A stretch of 64,000 bases of DNA, taken from Chelativorans sp. (GTDB lineage: Bacteria; Pseudomonadota; Alphaproteobacteria; Rhizobiales; Rhizobiaceae). The DNA lies in assembly GCF_031180965.1 (NCBI RefSeq), contig NZ_JAPSLH010000006.1, positions 1 to 64,000 of the forward strand, written 5' to 3'. The number at the start of each line of letters is the position of its first letter. The first letter of the stretch is position 1. Under the pieces are notes generated by a model, which saw nothing but the letters and a program-made list of their open reading frames with translations, was not told the origin of the DNA and did not search any database. Positions 35,538 through 44,903 of this stretch are shown piece by piece. The translations under genes and the position numbers were made by a program.

Positions 35538-36799
35538 GACATCTGCTTGCAACGGGCGCCGTCGGCGCCGTCCTCCTCCTGGGCTCCGCCGGTACGGCGA
35601 GCGCCCAGTCCTGCGCGACCTCCGTCGGAGCGGTGCTTTCCATCACCGGTTCCATGGCGGCTATCGGCTCGGCGATCGGCGATGCCGGCAAGCTCGCCGT
35701 CGACCATTTCAACGAGGCGGGCGGCGTCAACGATTGCACCGTCCGCTATATCCTGCGCGACGATCAGGGCTCACCCAATGTGGGTGTCGATGCCGCCAAG
35801 ACGCTGGTCGAAATCGAGAAGGTGCCGGTGCTCCTCGGCGCAATCCAGTCGGGTGTGTCCATGCCGATCCTCAGCTCGGTGACGGTACCGGCCAAGGTGA
35901 CGCAGATTTCCTGCTGCTCCAGCGCGCCGTCCTTCACGGCACTTTCCGCAGAAGGCGGGACCCAGGGCTACTGGTTCCGGACGCTGCCGACGGATCGCCC
36001 GCAGGCAGCGGTGCTCGCCAGCATTGCCGCCGAGCGCGGCTACAAGAAGATAGCCATCATTCACGTCAACTCCGACTACGGCAACAGCCTTGCGGGCAGC
36101 TTCAAGAAGGACGTGGAGAAGCTCGGCGCAACTGTGACGAGCGTCACCGCCTACAATCAGGAGCAGGCTTCCTATCGGGCCGAAGTGAATGCTGCGCTGC
36201 AGGGAGAGCCTGAGGCGCTGTTCCTCGTGGCCTTCCCGGCGGACGGGGCGACGGTCACGCGCGAATGGATCTCGTTCGGCGGACCGCAGAAATTCATCTT
36301 CAGCAATGCGCTGCGGGCCGACGAGTTCGTGAATTCGGTGGGTGCGCAGTACCTGACGGAAGCCTTCGGCATCGACAATGCGCAGGTGGAGGGCGAATCG
36401 GTAGACGCGTTCAACAAGTCCTGGGAAGCGACATTCGGAGCAGCGCCGAACGGCCCCGGCCTCCACACGATGTATGACGCGGCCGCGGTTGCGCTCCTCG
36501 CCATGGAGCAGGCCGGCAAGGCGGACGGAACCGCCATCCGCGACAATATCCGCAAGGTGACGGGCGGCGAGGGCGAGCCGGTCTATCCGGGTGCCGAGGG
36601 CTTCAAGAAAGCCAAGCAGCTGATCGCCGAGGGCAAGCCGATCCGCTATGTCGGCGCCACCGGCCCATTGGAATTCGACGAGAATGGCGATGTCACTGGC
36701 CCTTACCTCATCTGGGGGGTGAAGGATGGTGCTCTGGTAACGCTGGACAAGTGGGACAACGCCCGGGTTGGCGGGGCTCTGGCGGCCGTCGAGAACTGA
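35534..36799 (+). CDS. ABC transporter substrate-binding protein (LivJ/Peripla_BP_6 type)
   Basis: 421 aa. Sec signal peptide MRHLLATGAVGAVLLLGSAGTASA, then a two-lobed binding protein with SVGAVLSITGSMAAIGSAIGDAG and AGGVNDCTVRYILRDDQGSPN. A CC pair (QISCCSSAPSFT) occurs at the ligand-site strand. Periplasmic receptor for the liv-type transporter. ATG overlaps the preceding stop. Ligand may be an amine or non-branched amino acid given the oxidase in the operon. Confidence 0.9.
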   Translation: MRHLLATGAVGAVLLLGSAGTASAQSCATSVGAVLSITGSMAAIGSAIGDAGKLAVDHFNEAGGVNDCTVRYILRDDQGSPNVGVDAAKTLVEIEKVPVLLGAIQSGVSMPILSSVTVPAKVTQISCCSSAPSFTALSAEGGTQGYWFRTLPTDRPQAAVLASIAAERGYKKIAIIHVNSDYGNSLAGSFKKDVEKLGATVTSVTAYNQEQASYRAEVNAALQGEPEALFLVAFPADGATVTREWISFGGPQKFIFSNALRADEFVNSVGAQYLTEAFGIDNAQVEGESVDAFNKSWEATFGAAPNGPGLHTMYDAAAVALLAMEQAGKADGTAIRDNIRKVTGGEGEPVYPGAEGFKKAKQLIAEGKPIRYVGATGPLEFDENGDVTGPYLIWGVKDGALVTLDKWDNARVGGALAAVEN

Positions 36800-36808
36800 A
36801 CTCAAAAC

Positions 36809-36830
36809 GGCGGCGGCTCTGGCCGCCGCC
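36809..36830 (+). terminator. GC-rich hairpin after the binding-protein gene (weak terminator or mRNA stabiliser)
   Basis: GGCGGCGGC (36809-36817), loop TCTG, GCCGCCGCC (36822-36830), without a T-run. More likely a 3'-end stabiliser for the highly needed binding-protein message than a full terminator. Confidence 0.45.
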
Positions 36831-36882
36831 CCTCAACATTGTGCGGGGCCATTTCTAACGCCGCGCGGGAGACTGAATTTTC

Positions 36883-38052
36883 ATGCCGAGATTTGCGCGT
36901 CGCATCACCCAGACCTCCAGGAAGAGCTACGGCATGTTTGCCAGGGCGGCGGGCATGGCCAAGGATGGGCGCGATCTGATCCACCTGGAATTGGGGCAGC
37001 CGGTGCACGACACGCCGGAGCACATCAAGCAGGCTGCGATCCGGGCGCTGCAGGCGGGGCAGGTGCACTACAGCGACCTTCAGGGGCTGCCGCAGGTCCG
37101 CGAGGCCCTGGCCGCCAAGGTCCGAGATTACAATCACATCGATGTCTCGGCATCCGAGATCATCGTGACGAACGGGCTGACACAGGCTTCCTTCGCAGCG
37201 TTTATGAGCCTTCTGGACGACGGCGACGAAGCGATCTTGCTGGAGCCCTATTATCCCCAGCACGTGGGGAAAGTGGAGATGGCCGGTGCGCGGCCGGTGA
37301 TGGCGCCGCTCGACAAGGCGGCGGGCTTCCGCATCCGCCGCGACCTCATCGCGCCGCTGATCACCTCGCGCACGCGGATGATCGTGCTGGTCAATCCCTC
37401 CAACCCGACCGGCCGCGTCTATTCACGCGAAGAGCTTCAAGTCCTGGCGGATCTCGCCATCGAGCACGACCTCGCCGTCGTTTCGGACGAGGTCTACGAG
37501 CAGATCGTCTTCGACGATGCGCGGCACACAAGCATCGCCTCGCTCCCCGGCATGAAGGAGCGCACGGTGAGCCTGTTCGCCTTCACCAAGGCCTATGCCA
37601 TGGATGGCTGGCGGCTGGGCTATCTCGCCGCCGACAAATCCATGATCCCGGCGCTGATGAAGATCACGACGACCGAGGTCACCCACGTCAACACCTTCAT
37701 CCAGTATGGAGCGCTGGCGGCCGTCACCGGGCCGGCTGTGGTGCTCGACGAAATGGTGGACGACGACCGCCGCAAACGCGACCTCGTGGTGAGCCGGCTC
37801 AACCAGATGCCGGGCGTCGTTTGCCCGCGCCCGGAGGGCACGATCTACGCCTTTCCGGATATCAGCGGCACAGGCCTGAAGGCACAGGAAGCGGCCGACC
37901 GCATTCTCCAGGAGGCCGACGTGGTGGTTGAAGCCGGGACCTTCTACGGCCCGCTTGGAGAGAATCACCTGCGCGTCTGCTTCGGCTCCCAGAGTTACGA
38001 GCGGCTTGAAGAAGCCATGGACAGGCTGAGCAGGTTCTTTAATTCTCTCTGA
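36883..38052 (+). CDS. Aminotransferase class I/II, PLP-dependent
   Basis: 389 aa fold-type I aminotransferase. PLP lysine Lys236 in LFAFTKAYAMDGWRLGYL, NPSNPTGRVYS with the cofactor-contacting Asn, and SDEVYEQIVFDD with the Asp/Tyr pair. The substrate is not predictable; the locus suggests an amino acid imported by the upstream transporter. It lies 83 bp after the binding-protein gene and may be partly co-transcribed. Confidence 0.9.
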   Translation: MPRFARRITQTSRKSYGMFARAAGMAKDGRDLIHLELGQPVHDTPEHIKQAAIRALQAGQVHYSDLQGLPQVREALAAKVRDYNHIDVSASEIIVTNGLTQASFAAFMSLLDDGDEAILLEPYYPQHVGKVEMAGARPVMAPLDKAAGFRIRRDLIAPLITSRTRMIVLVNPSNPTGRVYSREELQVLADLAIEHDLAVVSDEVYEQIVFDDARHTSIASLPGMKERTVSLFAFTKAYAMDGWRLGYLAADKSMIPALMKITTTEVTHVNTFIQYGALAAVTGPAVVLDEMVDDDRRKRDLVVSRLNQMPGVVCPRPEGTIYAFPDISGTGLKAQEAADRILQEADVVVEAGTFYGPLGENHLRVCFGSQSYERLEEAMDRLSRFFNSL

Positions 38053-38128
38053 GCGCAATGGGCTGCTGGTGCAAATGGACGGTGTCCTCTAATCAAGGGC
38101 AACAGCAACGGAGAAGGAGGCGAGGGCG

Positions 38129-38833
38129 ATGCTTGACGGTTCACTCGGGCCTGTCTCCTCGCGCGTCACCATTGGCGACGGCGTCTACTTCCAGCTGCGC
38201 AACGCGCTGATCACCGGGCGCTTCGATCCGGGCCAGGTGCTCACCATCGCGGCGCTAGCGAAGTCCTTCCAGACCAGCCACATGCCTGTGCGCGAGGCGC
38301 TCCGCCGGCTTGGCGCGGAGAACGCCCTCGAGATGGCCTCGAACGGCTCCGCTTGCGTGCCGAAGGTTTCAGTCGAACGCCTCGACGACATCTGCCGCGC
38401 CCGCGTGGCGCTGGAAGGGCTCGCGACTGAAATCGCCGCTGCCACGGTCCGCCCGGAGGAGATCGCCGCCGTCAAGGCGCATATGGCCGAGCACGAGGCG
38501 ATCAGCGCCAGCGGCAATGTCTATGACATGCTGCTCAAGAACCGCGATTTTCACTTCGCCATCTACCGCTCGTCGCGCTCCGAGGTGCTGGTGCAGCTGA
38601 TCGATTCCCTGTGGCTGCGCTACGGCCCTTACATGCGCATGCTTTCGTCCTACATCGCCCCGCAGATGGCGACGGGCCTGCACGAGCCTTTCTCCAATCA
38701 CCACCATGCCATCGTCGAGGCGCTGCGCCGGCGCGATGGCGCGGCCGCGCGCGAGCACATGATCGCCGACATCACCGGCACGCAGATGCTGCTGCGTGAG
38801 CTCTGCCGCGGGGAAGCGACTCAGACGGGCTGA
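38129..38833 (+). CDS. GntR family regulator, FCD subfamily
   Basis: 234 aa. Winged helix with LAKSFQTSHMPVREALRRLGAENALEM (about 45-70) and an FCD ligand domain (about 85-225) with the FHFAIYRSS and NHHHAIVEAL metal-type histidines. The gene follows the aminotransferase on the same strand and overlaps the convergent hydro-lyase gene by 13 bp. Likely controls the amino-acid genes on one or both sides; the 16-bp palindrome at 30759 is a candidate target. Confidence 0.87.
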   Translation: MLDGSLGPVSSRVTIGDGVYFQLRNALITGRFDPGQVLTIAALAKSFQTSHMPVREALRRLGAENALEMASNGSACVPKVSVERLDDICRARVALEGLATEIAAATVRPEEIAAVKAHMAEHEAISASGNVYDMLLKNRDFHFAIYRSSRSEVLVQLIDSLWLRYGPYMRMLSSYIAPQMATGLHEPFSNHHHAIVEALRRRDGAAAREHMIADITGTQMLLRELCRGEATQTG

Positions 38834-39612
38834 GCGGAAGGCGAGCTGCCGAGCGGCAGGTCAGTCACGAGCATGTGCCCCGGCGCATGGGTTATCGCCA
38901 GCGGCAGCTTTGCCCGCTGCAGCGCATATTGGGGCGTGACGCCACACGCCCAGAACACCGGCACCTCTCCCTCCAGTACATCCGTGAGGCCGATGCCGTC
39001 GATGGGCTGCGTAAGGTCCACGCCGATGAGGGCCGGCTCGCCTATATGGACGGGGGCACCGTGCGTTTCGGGATGGGCCGCGGTGATCTCGCGCACCAGT
39101 TCCACATGCTCAGCGGGAACCGCGCGCATGCTTGCAACCAACGGGCCAGAGAACGGCCCCGCAGCAGTGGTTTCGATGGTGCTTTCGAACGCGGAGCAGG
39201 AGGCATCAGGCGCAAAGCAGCGCAGATGCACGCCGGCGCTCAACAAGGCTGCCTCGAAGCCCAACGAGCAGCCGAGCGCAAATGTCACCAGGTCCTCGCG
39301 CCACGGATGCGTGACCTGGGTCGGGTCTTCGGCGATCACGCCGTGGCGAAAGACGCGATAGCGCGGCAGGTCCGTCCTGATATCGATCTCCTTGCCTAGC
39401 GTTGGAAGCGACGGGTCGCCGGCTCTGCCGACCGCCAGCAGTGGGCACGCCTGCGGATTTGCCTGCACATAGGCGAGGAAACTATCCGCCACATCAGCGG
39501 GCACGATCACGATATTGGCCTGCTGATAGCCCGGGGCGAGGCCAGCTGTCGGAGCAGCGAAGGTTCCCGCGCGCGCTGCACGCCTGATCTCCGCTGGCGT
39601 AGCGTTCTTCAT
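38821..39612 (-). CDS. Putative hydro-lyase, DUF1445 (D-glutamate cyclase-like)
   Basis: 263 aa, full length for DUF1445. Conserved EIRRAARAGTFAAPTAGLAPGYQQAN at the N-terminus, the central FALGCSLGFEAALLSAGV, and C-terminal VPVFWACGVTPQYAL and ITHAPGHMLVTDL. Related eukaryotic domain converts D-glutamate to 5-oxoproline; bacterial members are mostly uncharacterised. Start 39612 is immediately after the stop of the SRPBCC gene. Last gene of the long minus-strand operon starting near 45698. Confidence 0.87.
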   Translation of the reverse strand: MKNATPAEIRRAARAGTFAAPTAGLAPGYQQANIVIVPADVADSFLAYVQANPQACPLLAVGRAGDPSLPTLGKEIDIRTDLPRYRVFRHGVIAEDPTQVTHPWREDLVTFALGCSLGFEAALLSAGVHLRCFAPDASCSAFESTIETTAAGPFSGPLVASMRAVPAEHVELVREITAAHPETHGAPVHIGEPALIGVDLTQPIDGIGLTDVLEGEVPVFWACGVTPQYALQRAKLPLAITHAPGHMLVTDLPLGSSPSAQPV

Positions 39613-40077
39613 CTAAGCGCCTGCATCGGATCCCAGTGTCATGGCCGCGGCTTCGCATTGCGCCTTGATGAGCAGGATCTCGGCCTCATGGGTCGCGCAG
39701 AGGCGATGCCAGCGCGCGTCGTCCATTTTGCTTCCGCGCCAAGCTGTGAGTGTCACGTAACATTGCGACGGCTCAAGATCGCAGGTTTCGGCTGCGACTA
39801 TGCGGGCGGAGATGCGCGGCACCATCCGCTCGGGTGGACCCAGCAGGTAATCGACGATCAGCCGCTCGGGATCCGCCGAAATCCTGAAAAATCCTTCGCT
39901 GCCGTCAAAGAGAGATCGGCCGGAAAAGATGTCGCCGCTCCCTGTCGGACGCGTATCCATGCAGCCGAGCGACCAGCGCCCAAGGGCGATTGGATCGGAC
40001 ATGAAAGCGAAGGCGATTCTTGCCGGCACATGGAGCAGTGCCGTGACGCTGTGCGAATAGTTTGCCGAAGGGTTCAC
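39613..40077 (-). CDS. SRPBCC-like protein, function unknown
   Basis: 154 aa. The profile (SVTALLHVPARIAFAFMSDPIALGRWSLGCMDTRP, then alternating strands and a C-terminal helix WHRLCATHEAEILLIKAQCEAAAM) fits a START/SRPBCC ligand-binding fold. The start is GTG 40077, overlapping the TGA of the class V gene (GTGA); the longer open frame to 40389 lies entirely inside that gene. No catalytic motif. Its tight coupling suggests it binds or processes an intermediate of the same pathway. Confidence 0.65.
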   Translation of the reverse strand: MNPSANYSHSVTALLHVPARIAFAFMSDPIALGRWSLGCMDTRPTGSGDIFSGRSLFDGSEGFFRISADPERLIVDYLLGPPERMVPRISARIVAAETCDLEPSQCYVTLTAWRGSKMDDARWHRLCATHEAEILLIKAQCEAAAMTLGSDAGA

Positions 40078-41228
40078 GACCGGCGTCCCAAAAGCATGCG
40101 CAGCGAAGCAAAGAGGCGGCTCACGCCTTCCTCCGTCGTGATCACGCCAGGCGAGAGCCGCAGGACGCGGCCGCGCGCGTCGGCGAACACACCGGCCTCG
40201 CGCAGGCCATCCACCACCGCGCGCGGCTCCGCGCCCTCCGGCAGGCGCAGCATGATGCTCCCGCCGCGCCGTTCCGCCTCTCGCGGGCTGGCGAGATCCA
40301 GCCCCAAACGGCCAGCCTCCTCGATGATCATCGCACCGAGGTTCCTGTTGTGGTGAAGCATGGCCGCGTGGTCCTGCTCCGCATGCCATTTCAGGGCCGG
40401 GACCGAACCGATACAGGCGAGCACGGATGGCGTTCCATGGTCGAAGCGCCGCGCGTCTGAAGCATAGGCAAAGGCGTCCAGATCCCAGGAGAAGATGTTC
40501 TCCTGGCTGAACCAGCCGCGCAGTTCCGGACGGCAGGTTTTCAGGAGCGGTTCAGCGACGTGAAGGATGCCGGCGCCAGGCGTGCCGCACAGCCATTTCA
40601 GCGTCGTCGAGACGGTGAAGTCCACTGCTGGCGCATCGACACGGAAGGGAAGCAGCCCGACACCCTGGGTAATGTCCACACCGACAAGGCTGCCCACGCG
40701 GCGGGCGTGCGCGGCGAGCGCCGACAAGTCCGGGCGGTGCGAGGCCGTCGAGGTGACCATTGTGACGAGGGTGAGGCCCACCCCTTCGTCCCAGGCAGCG
40801 ATCATGTCCTCGTCGCGGACCCAGTTTTCTCCCGGCCGCAGCGGCACTGTTTGAAGCGTGAAGCCCAGGCGCGGCGCGAGCCCGGCCAGGAGAAAGTGCA
40901 GGCTCGGAAAACAATCTGCCGCTACCAGAACCCGCCGCCCCTCCAGATGCTCCTTCGGTAGGGCGCCGATGAGGCTATAGAGCGCCGTGGTCACGTTTTC
41001 AGCCGATGTCAGCGTTCCCTTCTCCGCGCCGATGAGTTCGCTCCAGCGATCGATGAATTCCTGCCGGGCACTAAGTGCCCGCATCCACTGACCGTCGTCG
41101 TAGGCACCCCAACTTTGCGAGAAGGCTGCGAACGCCTCCGCCATCGCTTCGGCCTTGCCCGGATACATGCCGATGGAGTGGTAGAGGAAATAGGCGGAGC
41201 CGGCAGCTTGATCTTCTGAGCTGTTCAT
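40074..41228 (-). CDS. Class V aminotransferase-fold PLP enzyme, kynureninase-like
   Basis: 384 aa. PLP lysine Lys211 in STTLKWLCGTPGAGILHV, cofactor Asp185 in VGVDITQGVGLLPF, and LTSAENVTTALYSL in the phosphate-binding region. The LKWLxGTPG arrangement is shared by kynureninases and related C-S/C-C lyases or epimerases. Kynureninase proper is usually over 400 aa, so the function is open. It starts 15 bp after the TRAP large permease gene and overlaps the SRPBCC gene. Confidence 0.82.
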   Translation of the reverse strand: MNSSEDQAAGSAYFLYHSIGMYPGKAEAMAEAFAAFSQSWGAYDDGQWMRALSARQEFIDRWSELIGAEKGTLTSAENVTTALYSLIGALPKEHLEGRRVLVAADCFPSLHFLLAGLAPRLGFTLQTVPLRPGENWVRDEDMIAAWDEGVGLTLVTMVTSTASHRPDLSALAAHARRVGSLVGVDITQGVGLLPFRVDAPAVDFTVSTTLKWLCGTPGAGILHVAEPLLKTCRPELRGWFSQENIFSWDLDAFAYASDARRFDHGTPSVLACIGSVPALKWHAEQDHAAMLHHNRNLGAMIIEEAGRLGLDLASPREAERRGGSIMLRLPEGAEPRAVVDGLREAGVFADARGRVLRLSPGVITTEEGVSRLFASLRMLLGRRS

Positions 41229-41243
41229 GTCCGATCTTCCTTT

Positions 41244-42536
41244 CTAGAATCCGAGTAGCCGCGGCAGGCCGAGGCTGAACTCAGGCACCGCCGCCACCAG
41301 CATCAGCCCGATGATGTTGACGAGAATGAAGGGCGCGATGGCGCGCAGCAGTGGGACAAAGCCGCACTGGGCGATCCGCTCCGCGGCGAAAAGGCAGACG
41401 CCGAGCGGCGGCGTCAAAAGCCCGATATTGAGGTTGAGGATGGCCACTGCACCAAAATGCAGCGGATCTATCCCGGCATGAACCGCGGCCGCCGAAAGCA
41501 GCGGGCCAAAGAGGATGATCGCCGTGGTCGGGTCGATGAACATGCCGAGGATGAGCAGGATGATGTTGAAGACGAGCATCGTGCCAAAATAGCCGAGCTC
41601 CCAGCCGGAAATGGTGGCCCCAACCATGCTCGGGACGTTCTCCATGCCCATGACCCAGGAAAAAGCGGCGCCGCAGCCCACGATGATAAGGAGCTGCCCC
41701 GAGAAAAGAGCGGAGCGGCTGAAGACATCTGCGAGGGCGCGGAGGCGAATGGAGCGGAAAAGGAGGAGCGAGACGGCGAGCGCGTATGCGGCGGCGACTC
41801 CGCCCGCTTCCGTCGGCGTCATGATGCCGGCAAGCATGCCGGAAAGAATGATGACGGGGATCATCAGCGGCACCAGCGCATGGCCGGTCACTTTGACGAG
41901 CGCTCGCGGCGAGCGGTCCATCCTGACGGGCTCGAAGCCATAGAGCCGTGCCTGGACGGCCACGAGGATCATCTGCACCAGGCCGATCAGGAGTCCTGGA
42001 ACCAGCGTCGCCATCATCAGGGCGCCAATCGAGAGGTCGGTCATCGAACCATAAATCACCGCGATGAGCGACGGCGGCACCATCGGCCCGATAATCGAGG
42101 ACGAGGCAGTAACGGCCGCTGCATATGCTGCGGTGTAACCCTGCTTGACCATCGCGGGGATGAACACGCGCCCCAGGGAAGCGATATCGCCAAGAGCAAC
42201 GCCGGTGATCCCGGCAAAAAGGATCGAAGCCCCTATGTTCACCTGGGCCAGTCCGCCGCGCATCCATCCGAACATGGCGTTGGCGAAATTGATCAGGCGG
42301 TCCGTGATCCGCCCCTCATTCACGAGCTCGCCCGCAAGAATGAAGAGCGGCACGGCCATCAGCACGAAGGAGTCCATGCCCTGATAGAGGCGCTCGGCGA
42401 CAATGGGGAGGAAGCTCCAGTTGCCGGTCTGCACCATCCAGGCGAGGACCGCAGCGATCATGGCCCAAGCAATCGGCAGGCCGAGGAAAATCAGCCCGAG
42501 GAAGCTGCCGATCAGCACCGCAAGAGAAGCGCTCAT
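41244..42536 (-). CDS. dctM: TRAP transporter large permease (DctM)
   Basis: 430 aa, about twelve membrane segments. Typical FLGLIFLGLPIAWAM start, FILAGELVNEGRITDRLINFA, ASSSIIGPMVPPSLIAVIYG and the C-terminal NLNIGLLTPPLGVCLFAAERI. Ion-driven uptake of a carboxylate or amino-acid-like solute with DctQ and DctP. The start overlaps the DctQ stop. Confidence 0.94.
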   Translation of the reverse strand: MSASLAVLIGSFLGLIFLGLPIAWAMIAAVLAWMVQTGNWSFLPIVAERLYQGMDSFVLMAVPLFILAGELVNEGRITDRLINFANAMFGWMRGGLAQVNIGASILFAGITGVALGDIASLGRVFIPAMVKQGYTAAYAAAVTASSSIIGPMVPPSLIAVIYGSMTDLSIGALMMATLVPGLLIGLVQMILVAVQARLYGFEPVRMDRSPRALVKVTGHALVPLMIPVIILSGMLAGIMTPTEAGGVAAAYALAVSLLLFRSIRLRALADVFSRSALFSGQLLIIVGCGAAFSWVMGMENVPSMVGATISGWELGYFGTMLVFNIILLILGMFIDPTTAIILFGPLLSAAAVHAGIDPLHFGAVAILNLNIGLLTPPLGVCLFAAERIAQCGFVPLLRAIAPFILVNIIGLMLVAAVPEFSLGLPRLLGF

Positions 42537-43006
42537 GGCTGCCGGAGCTTCTCGACGAGTCGAAGGATCGCGAACGCCGACGCGAAGAAGAAGGCCACCG
42601 GCACCGCCGCATAGGGGTAGGAGAGCGAAATGCGCAGCCCATCGCTCGTCTGCCCGGCGGCGAAAATCGTCATGTCGATGCCGTACCAGAGCAGGACCAG
42701 AAAGGCGGTGAGAGAGATCACGTCAAGCACCGCCTCCAGCACGAGCTGTGTTGGGGGCGACGCTACGCCAAGGGCGGTCGGAACGAAGTCGACGCGGATA
42801 TGGCTTGCCTCCCGCACGCCGACCGCGGTTGCGAGTAGCGCCATCCAGATCATGGCGTAGCGCGCCACCTCCTCGGTGAAGAAGGGGACGCTGCCCAACC
42901 CGTAGCGCAGAAAAACCTGCGCCACGACCAGCGTCGTCAGCACCGCCAGGCAGAGCGCCGCCACGGCGCGCAGCGCCGTCTCCACCAGCCCCACGACGCG
43001 CATCAT
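42533..43006 (-). CDS. dctQ: TRAP transporter small permease (DctQ)
   Basis: 157 aa with four membrane segments (LVVAQVFLRYGLGSVPFFTEEVARYAMIWMAL is the family core). The ATG at 43006 overlaps the DctP stop codon (TAATGATG); ATG 43003 is equally possible. The longer frame to 43078 lies in the DctP gene. Confidence 0.92.
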   Translation of the reverse strand: MMRVVGLVETALRAVAALCLAVLTTLVVAQVFLRYGLGSVPFFTEEVARYAMIWMALLATAVGVREASHIRVDFVPTALGVASPPTQLVLEAVLDVISLTAFLVLLWYGIDMTIFAAGQTSDGLRISLSYPYAAVPVAFFFASAFAILRLVEKLRQP

Positions 43007-44004
43007 TACTGAACGGCGTCGACCGCGGAGATCGCCTCCTCGATCATGCCAGGCGTGTCGACATTTCCCCGCAGCCACTCGATTGCCGGCGGCTGCATGA
43101 CCGTGCGGAATGCCTCGCGCCCATTCTCATCAAGCTCGACGATCTCCACACCCTTCTCCTTCGCGAACTGGATGGCCGCACCTTCCACCTCGCGCGATTT
43201 CATGCGGTTGAAATCGATCGCCTTGGCAGCTGCGTCGAGGATCACCTTCTGCTTGTCCTCGGGAAGCCCGGAGAAGAAGGCATCGTTGATGCCGAGCGGG
43301 CCGAAGGCATAGGTGTGGCCGGTGAGCGCCAGATGCGACTGCACCTCGTAGAGCTTCACAAGATTGAAGGTGGAGACCGAATTGTCCTGCCCGTCGACGA
43401 CGCCTGTCCGCAGAGCGGTGTAGAGTTCGCCGAAGGAGACGGGCGCGGCCGAGGCTCCCATGGCCTCGACCGGAATGGTGGCGAGCGGACCCAGGACGCG
43501 CATCTTCAGGCCTGCCATGTCCTCGGGCTTGGTAATCGGCTTGTTCGCGCTGAAATGCTTGAATCCTCCCGATTCCCACCAGCCGAGCACCCGGATTCCG
43601 GTCTTCTGCCGCAGCTCTTCCGCAAGCTTCTGGCCAAACGGCCCGTCGAACACGGCCCACGCGGTCGGCTCGTCCGGGAAGAGAAAGGGCATGTTGAGGA
43701 TCTGGATGTCGCCGTGGATCGTAGCGTAGTTGCCGTCGGCGGCGTCCGTCATCTGGATGACGCCGCGGCGCATCTGGTTCAGGCGTTCGTTGGGCGCTCC
43801 GAGCGCGCCGCCAAAGACGAGATCGACTGTCATCTCGGAATTCGCCTCAACCTCTTCCTTGAAGGTCTTGTACATGCCGTTGACGAAGTCGAAGCCCACC
43901 ACATTCTCCGGAAGGGAAAGGCCGACCTTGATCTCCTGGGCGGCCGCGGGGGCTGCCGCAAGTGCCAATCCGGCAATCAGGAACGCACCAACTGCGCTAC
44001 GCAT
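43006..44004 (-). CDS. dctP: TRAP transporter substrate-binding protein (DctP)
   Basis: 332 aa. Signal peptide MRSAVGAFLIAGLALAAAPAAA. Family features: LGAPNERLNQMRRGVIQMTDA, then GLKMRVLGPLATIPVEAMGASAAPVSFGELYTALRTGVVDGQDN, which contains the conserved Arg (KMRV) that contacts the ligand carboxylate. Start 44004 is chosen because GGAGATAACG precedes it. Periplasmic receptor for the downstream permeases. Confidence 0.93.
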   Translation of the reverse strand: MRSAVGAFLIAGLALAAAPAAAQEIKVGLSLPENVVGFDFVNGMYKTFKEEVEANSEMTVDLVFGGALGAPNERLNQMRRGVIQMTDAADGNYATIHGDIQILNMPFLFPDEPTAWAVFDGPFGQKLAEELRQKTGIRVLGWWESGGFKHFSANKPITKPEDMAGLKMRVLGPLATIPVEAMGASAAPVSFGELYTALRTGVVDGQDNSVSTFNLVKLYEVQSHLALTGHTYAFGPLGINDAFFSGLPEDKQKVILDAAAKAIDFNRMKSREVEGAAIQFAKEKGVEIVELDENGREAFRTVMQPPAIEWLRGNVDTPGMIEEAISAVDAVQ

Positions 44005-44158
44005 CGTTATCTCCATCGCTGCGGCCTTGTGCGGCAAGTAGACGCCTCTGGCCTGTTGGGTTCAGTTTCCCCCGCGAATCGGGAAGGGGGTTGGAAGAAG
44101 CTTTCCCGCCGCTCTCCAGCAACGGCAGTCCAGTCGTGCTCGGCTCGTCCTCGAACAT
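43997..44158 (-). CDS. 53-residue ORF coupled to the amino-acid permease, possible ATPase remnant
   Basis: The ATG at 44158 overlaps the permease stop as TGATG, the normal way an ATPase gene would follow. The first residues (MFEDEPSTTGLPLLE) resemble the start of polar-amino-acid ATPases, but the sequence then runs into SGGKASSNPLPDSRGKLNPTG without any ABC feature and ends 53 codons later inside the DctP start. It may be the stub left by a deletion, or chance. Low certainty. Confidence 0.3.
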   Translation of the reverse strand: MFEDEPSTTGLPLLESGGKASSNPLPDSRGKLNPTGQRRLLAAQGRSDGDNDA

Positions 44159-44835
44159 CACCTGGCGGCCATCTGCTTCTTGCTCCGCTCCTCCAGGTAA
44201 TTCACCAGCCGCACCAGCGGCCACAGGAAGGCGAGGTAGATGAGAGCCGCTCCTATAAGCGGCGTCGGATTGGCCATCAGCGCCTGCGCGTCCGTCGCCT
44301 GTTTCAACAGGTCCGGCATGGCCACGACGGAAGCCAGCGCCGTATCCTTGTAGATCGAGACGCAATTGCTTGTGAGCGGCGGGATCACGACGCGCAGCGC
44401 CTGCGGCAGGATCACCTTGCGCATGGTGGTCCAGAAATTGAGGCCGAGGGCCGAAGCTGCCTCGAACTGTCCGCGCGGAATGCTCTCGATCCCGGCGCGG
44501 CACACCTCCGCCGTGAAGGCGGAGAGCACGAGCGACAAGGCGAGCGTCGCCGAGGTGAAGGATGAAAACCGGATGCCGACAAAGGGCAGGGCATAATAGA
44601 TGAGGATCAGCAGAACGAGGATCGGCATCGCCCGCAGAACGTCGATATAGCCGATTGCAAAGAGCCGCACCGGCTTGGCTCCGTAGAGCCGCATCAGGCA
44701 GACGAAGAGGCCGGCAATGCCGCCGAAGAAAATGCTGGCGCAGCCGAGCAGCAGCGTGTTGCCGACGCCCCGCATCAGCATCGGGAAGGAGCGGACGAGA
44801 ACTTCCCAATTGAAGAAAGTGCTGATCAAATCCAT
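44158..44835 (-). CDS. Polar amino acid ABC transporter permease (HisM/GlnP-like)
   Basis: 225 aa, five membrane segments. RGVGNTLLLGCASIFFGGIAGL at the N-terminus and the EAA loop EAASALGLNFWTTMRKVILPQALRVVIPP. Start 44835 chosen because the family begins MDLISTFFNWEVL; the longer frame to 44973 overlaps the binding-protein gene. Works with the family 3 binding protein at 44904. No ATPase gene accompanies it. Confidence 0.9.
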   Translation of the reverse strand: MDLISTFFNWEVLVRSFPMLMRGVGNTLLLGCASIFFGGIAGLFVCLMRLYGAKPVRLFAIGYIDVLRAMPILVLLILIYYALPFVGIRFSSFTSATLALSLVLSAFTAEVCRAGIESIPRGQFEAASALGLNFWTTMRKVILPQALRVVIPPLTSNCVSIYKDTALASVVAMPDLLKQATDAQALMANPTPLIGAALIYLAFLWPLVRLVNYLEERSKKQMAAR

Positions 44836-44903
44836 CGCAGGTCCGAAGGCTGGGGCACCGGCCGCCGGGGAGGCCGGTGCTTGGGTCCGCTTCTCGGAAG
44901 CGC

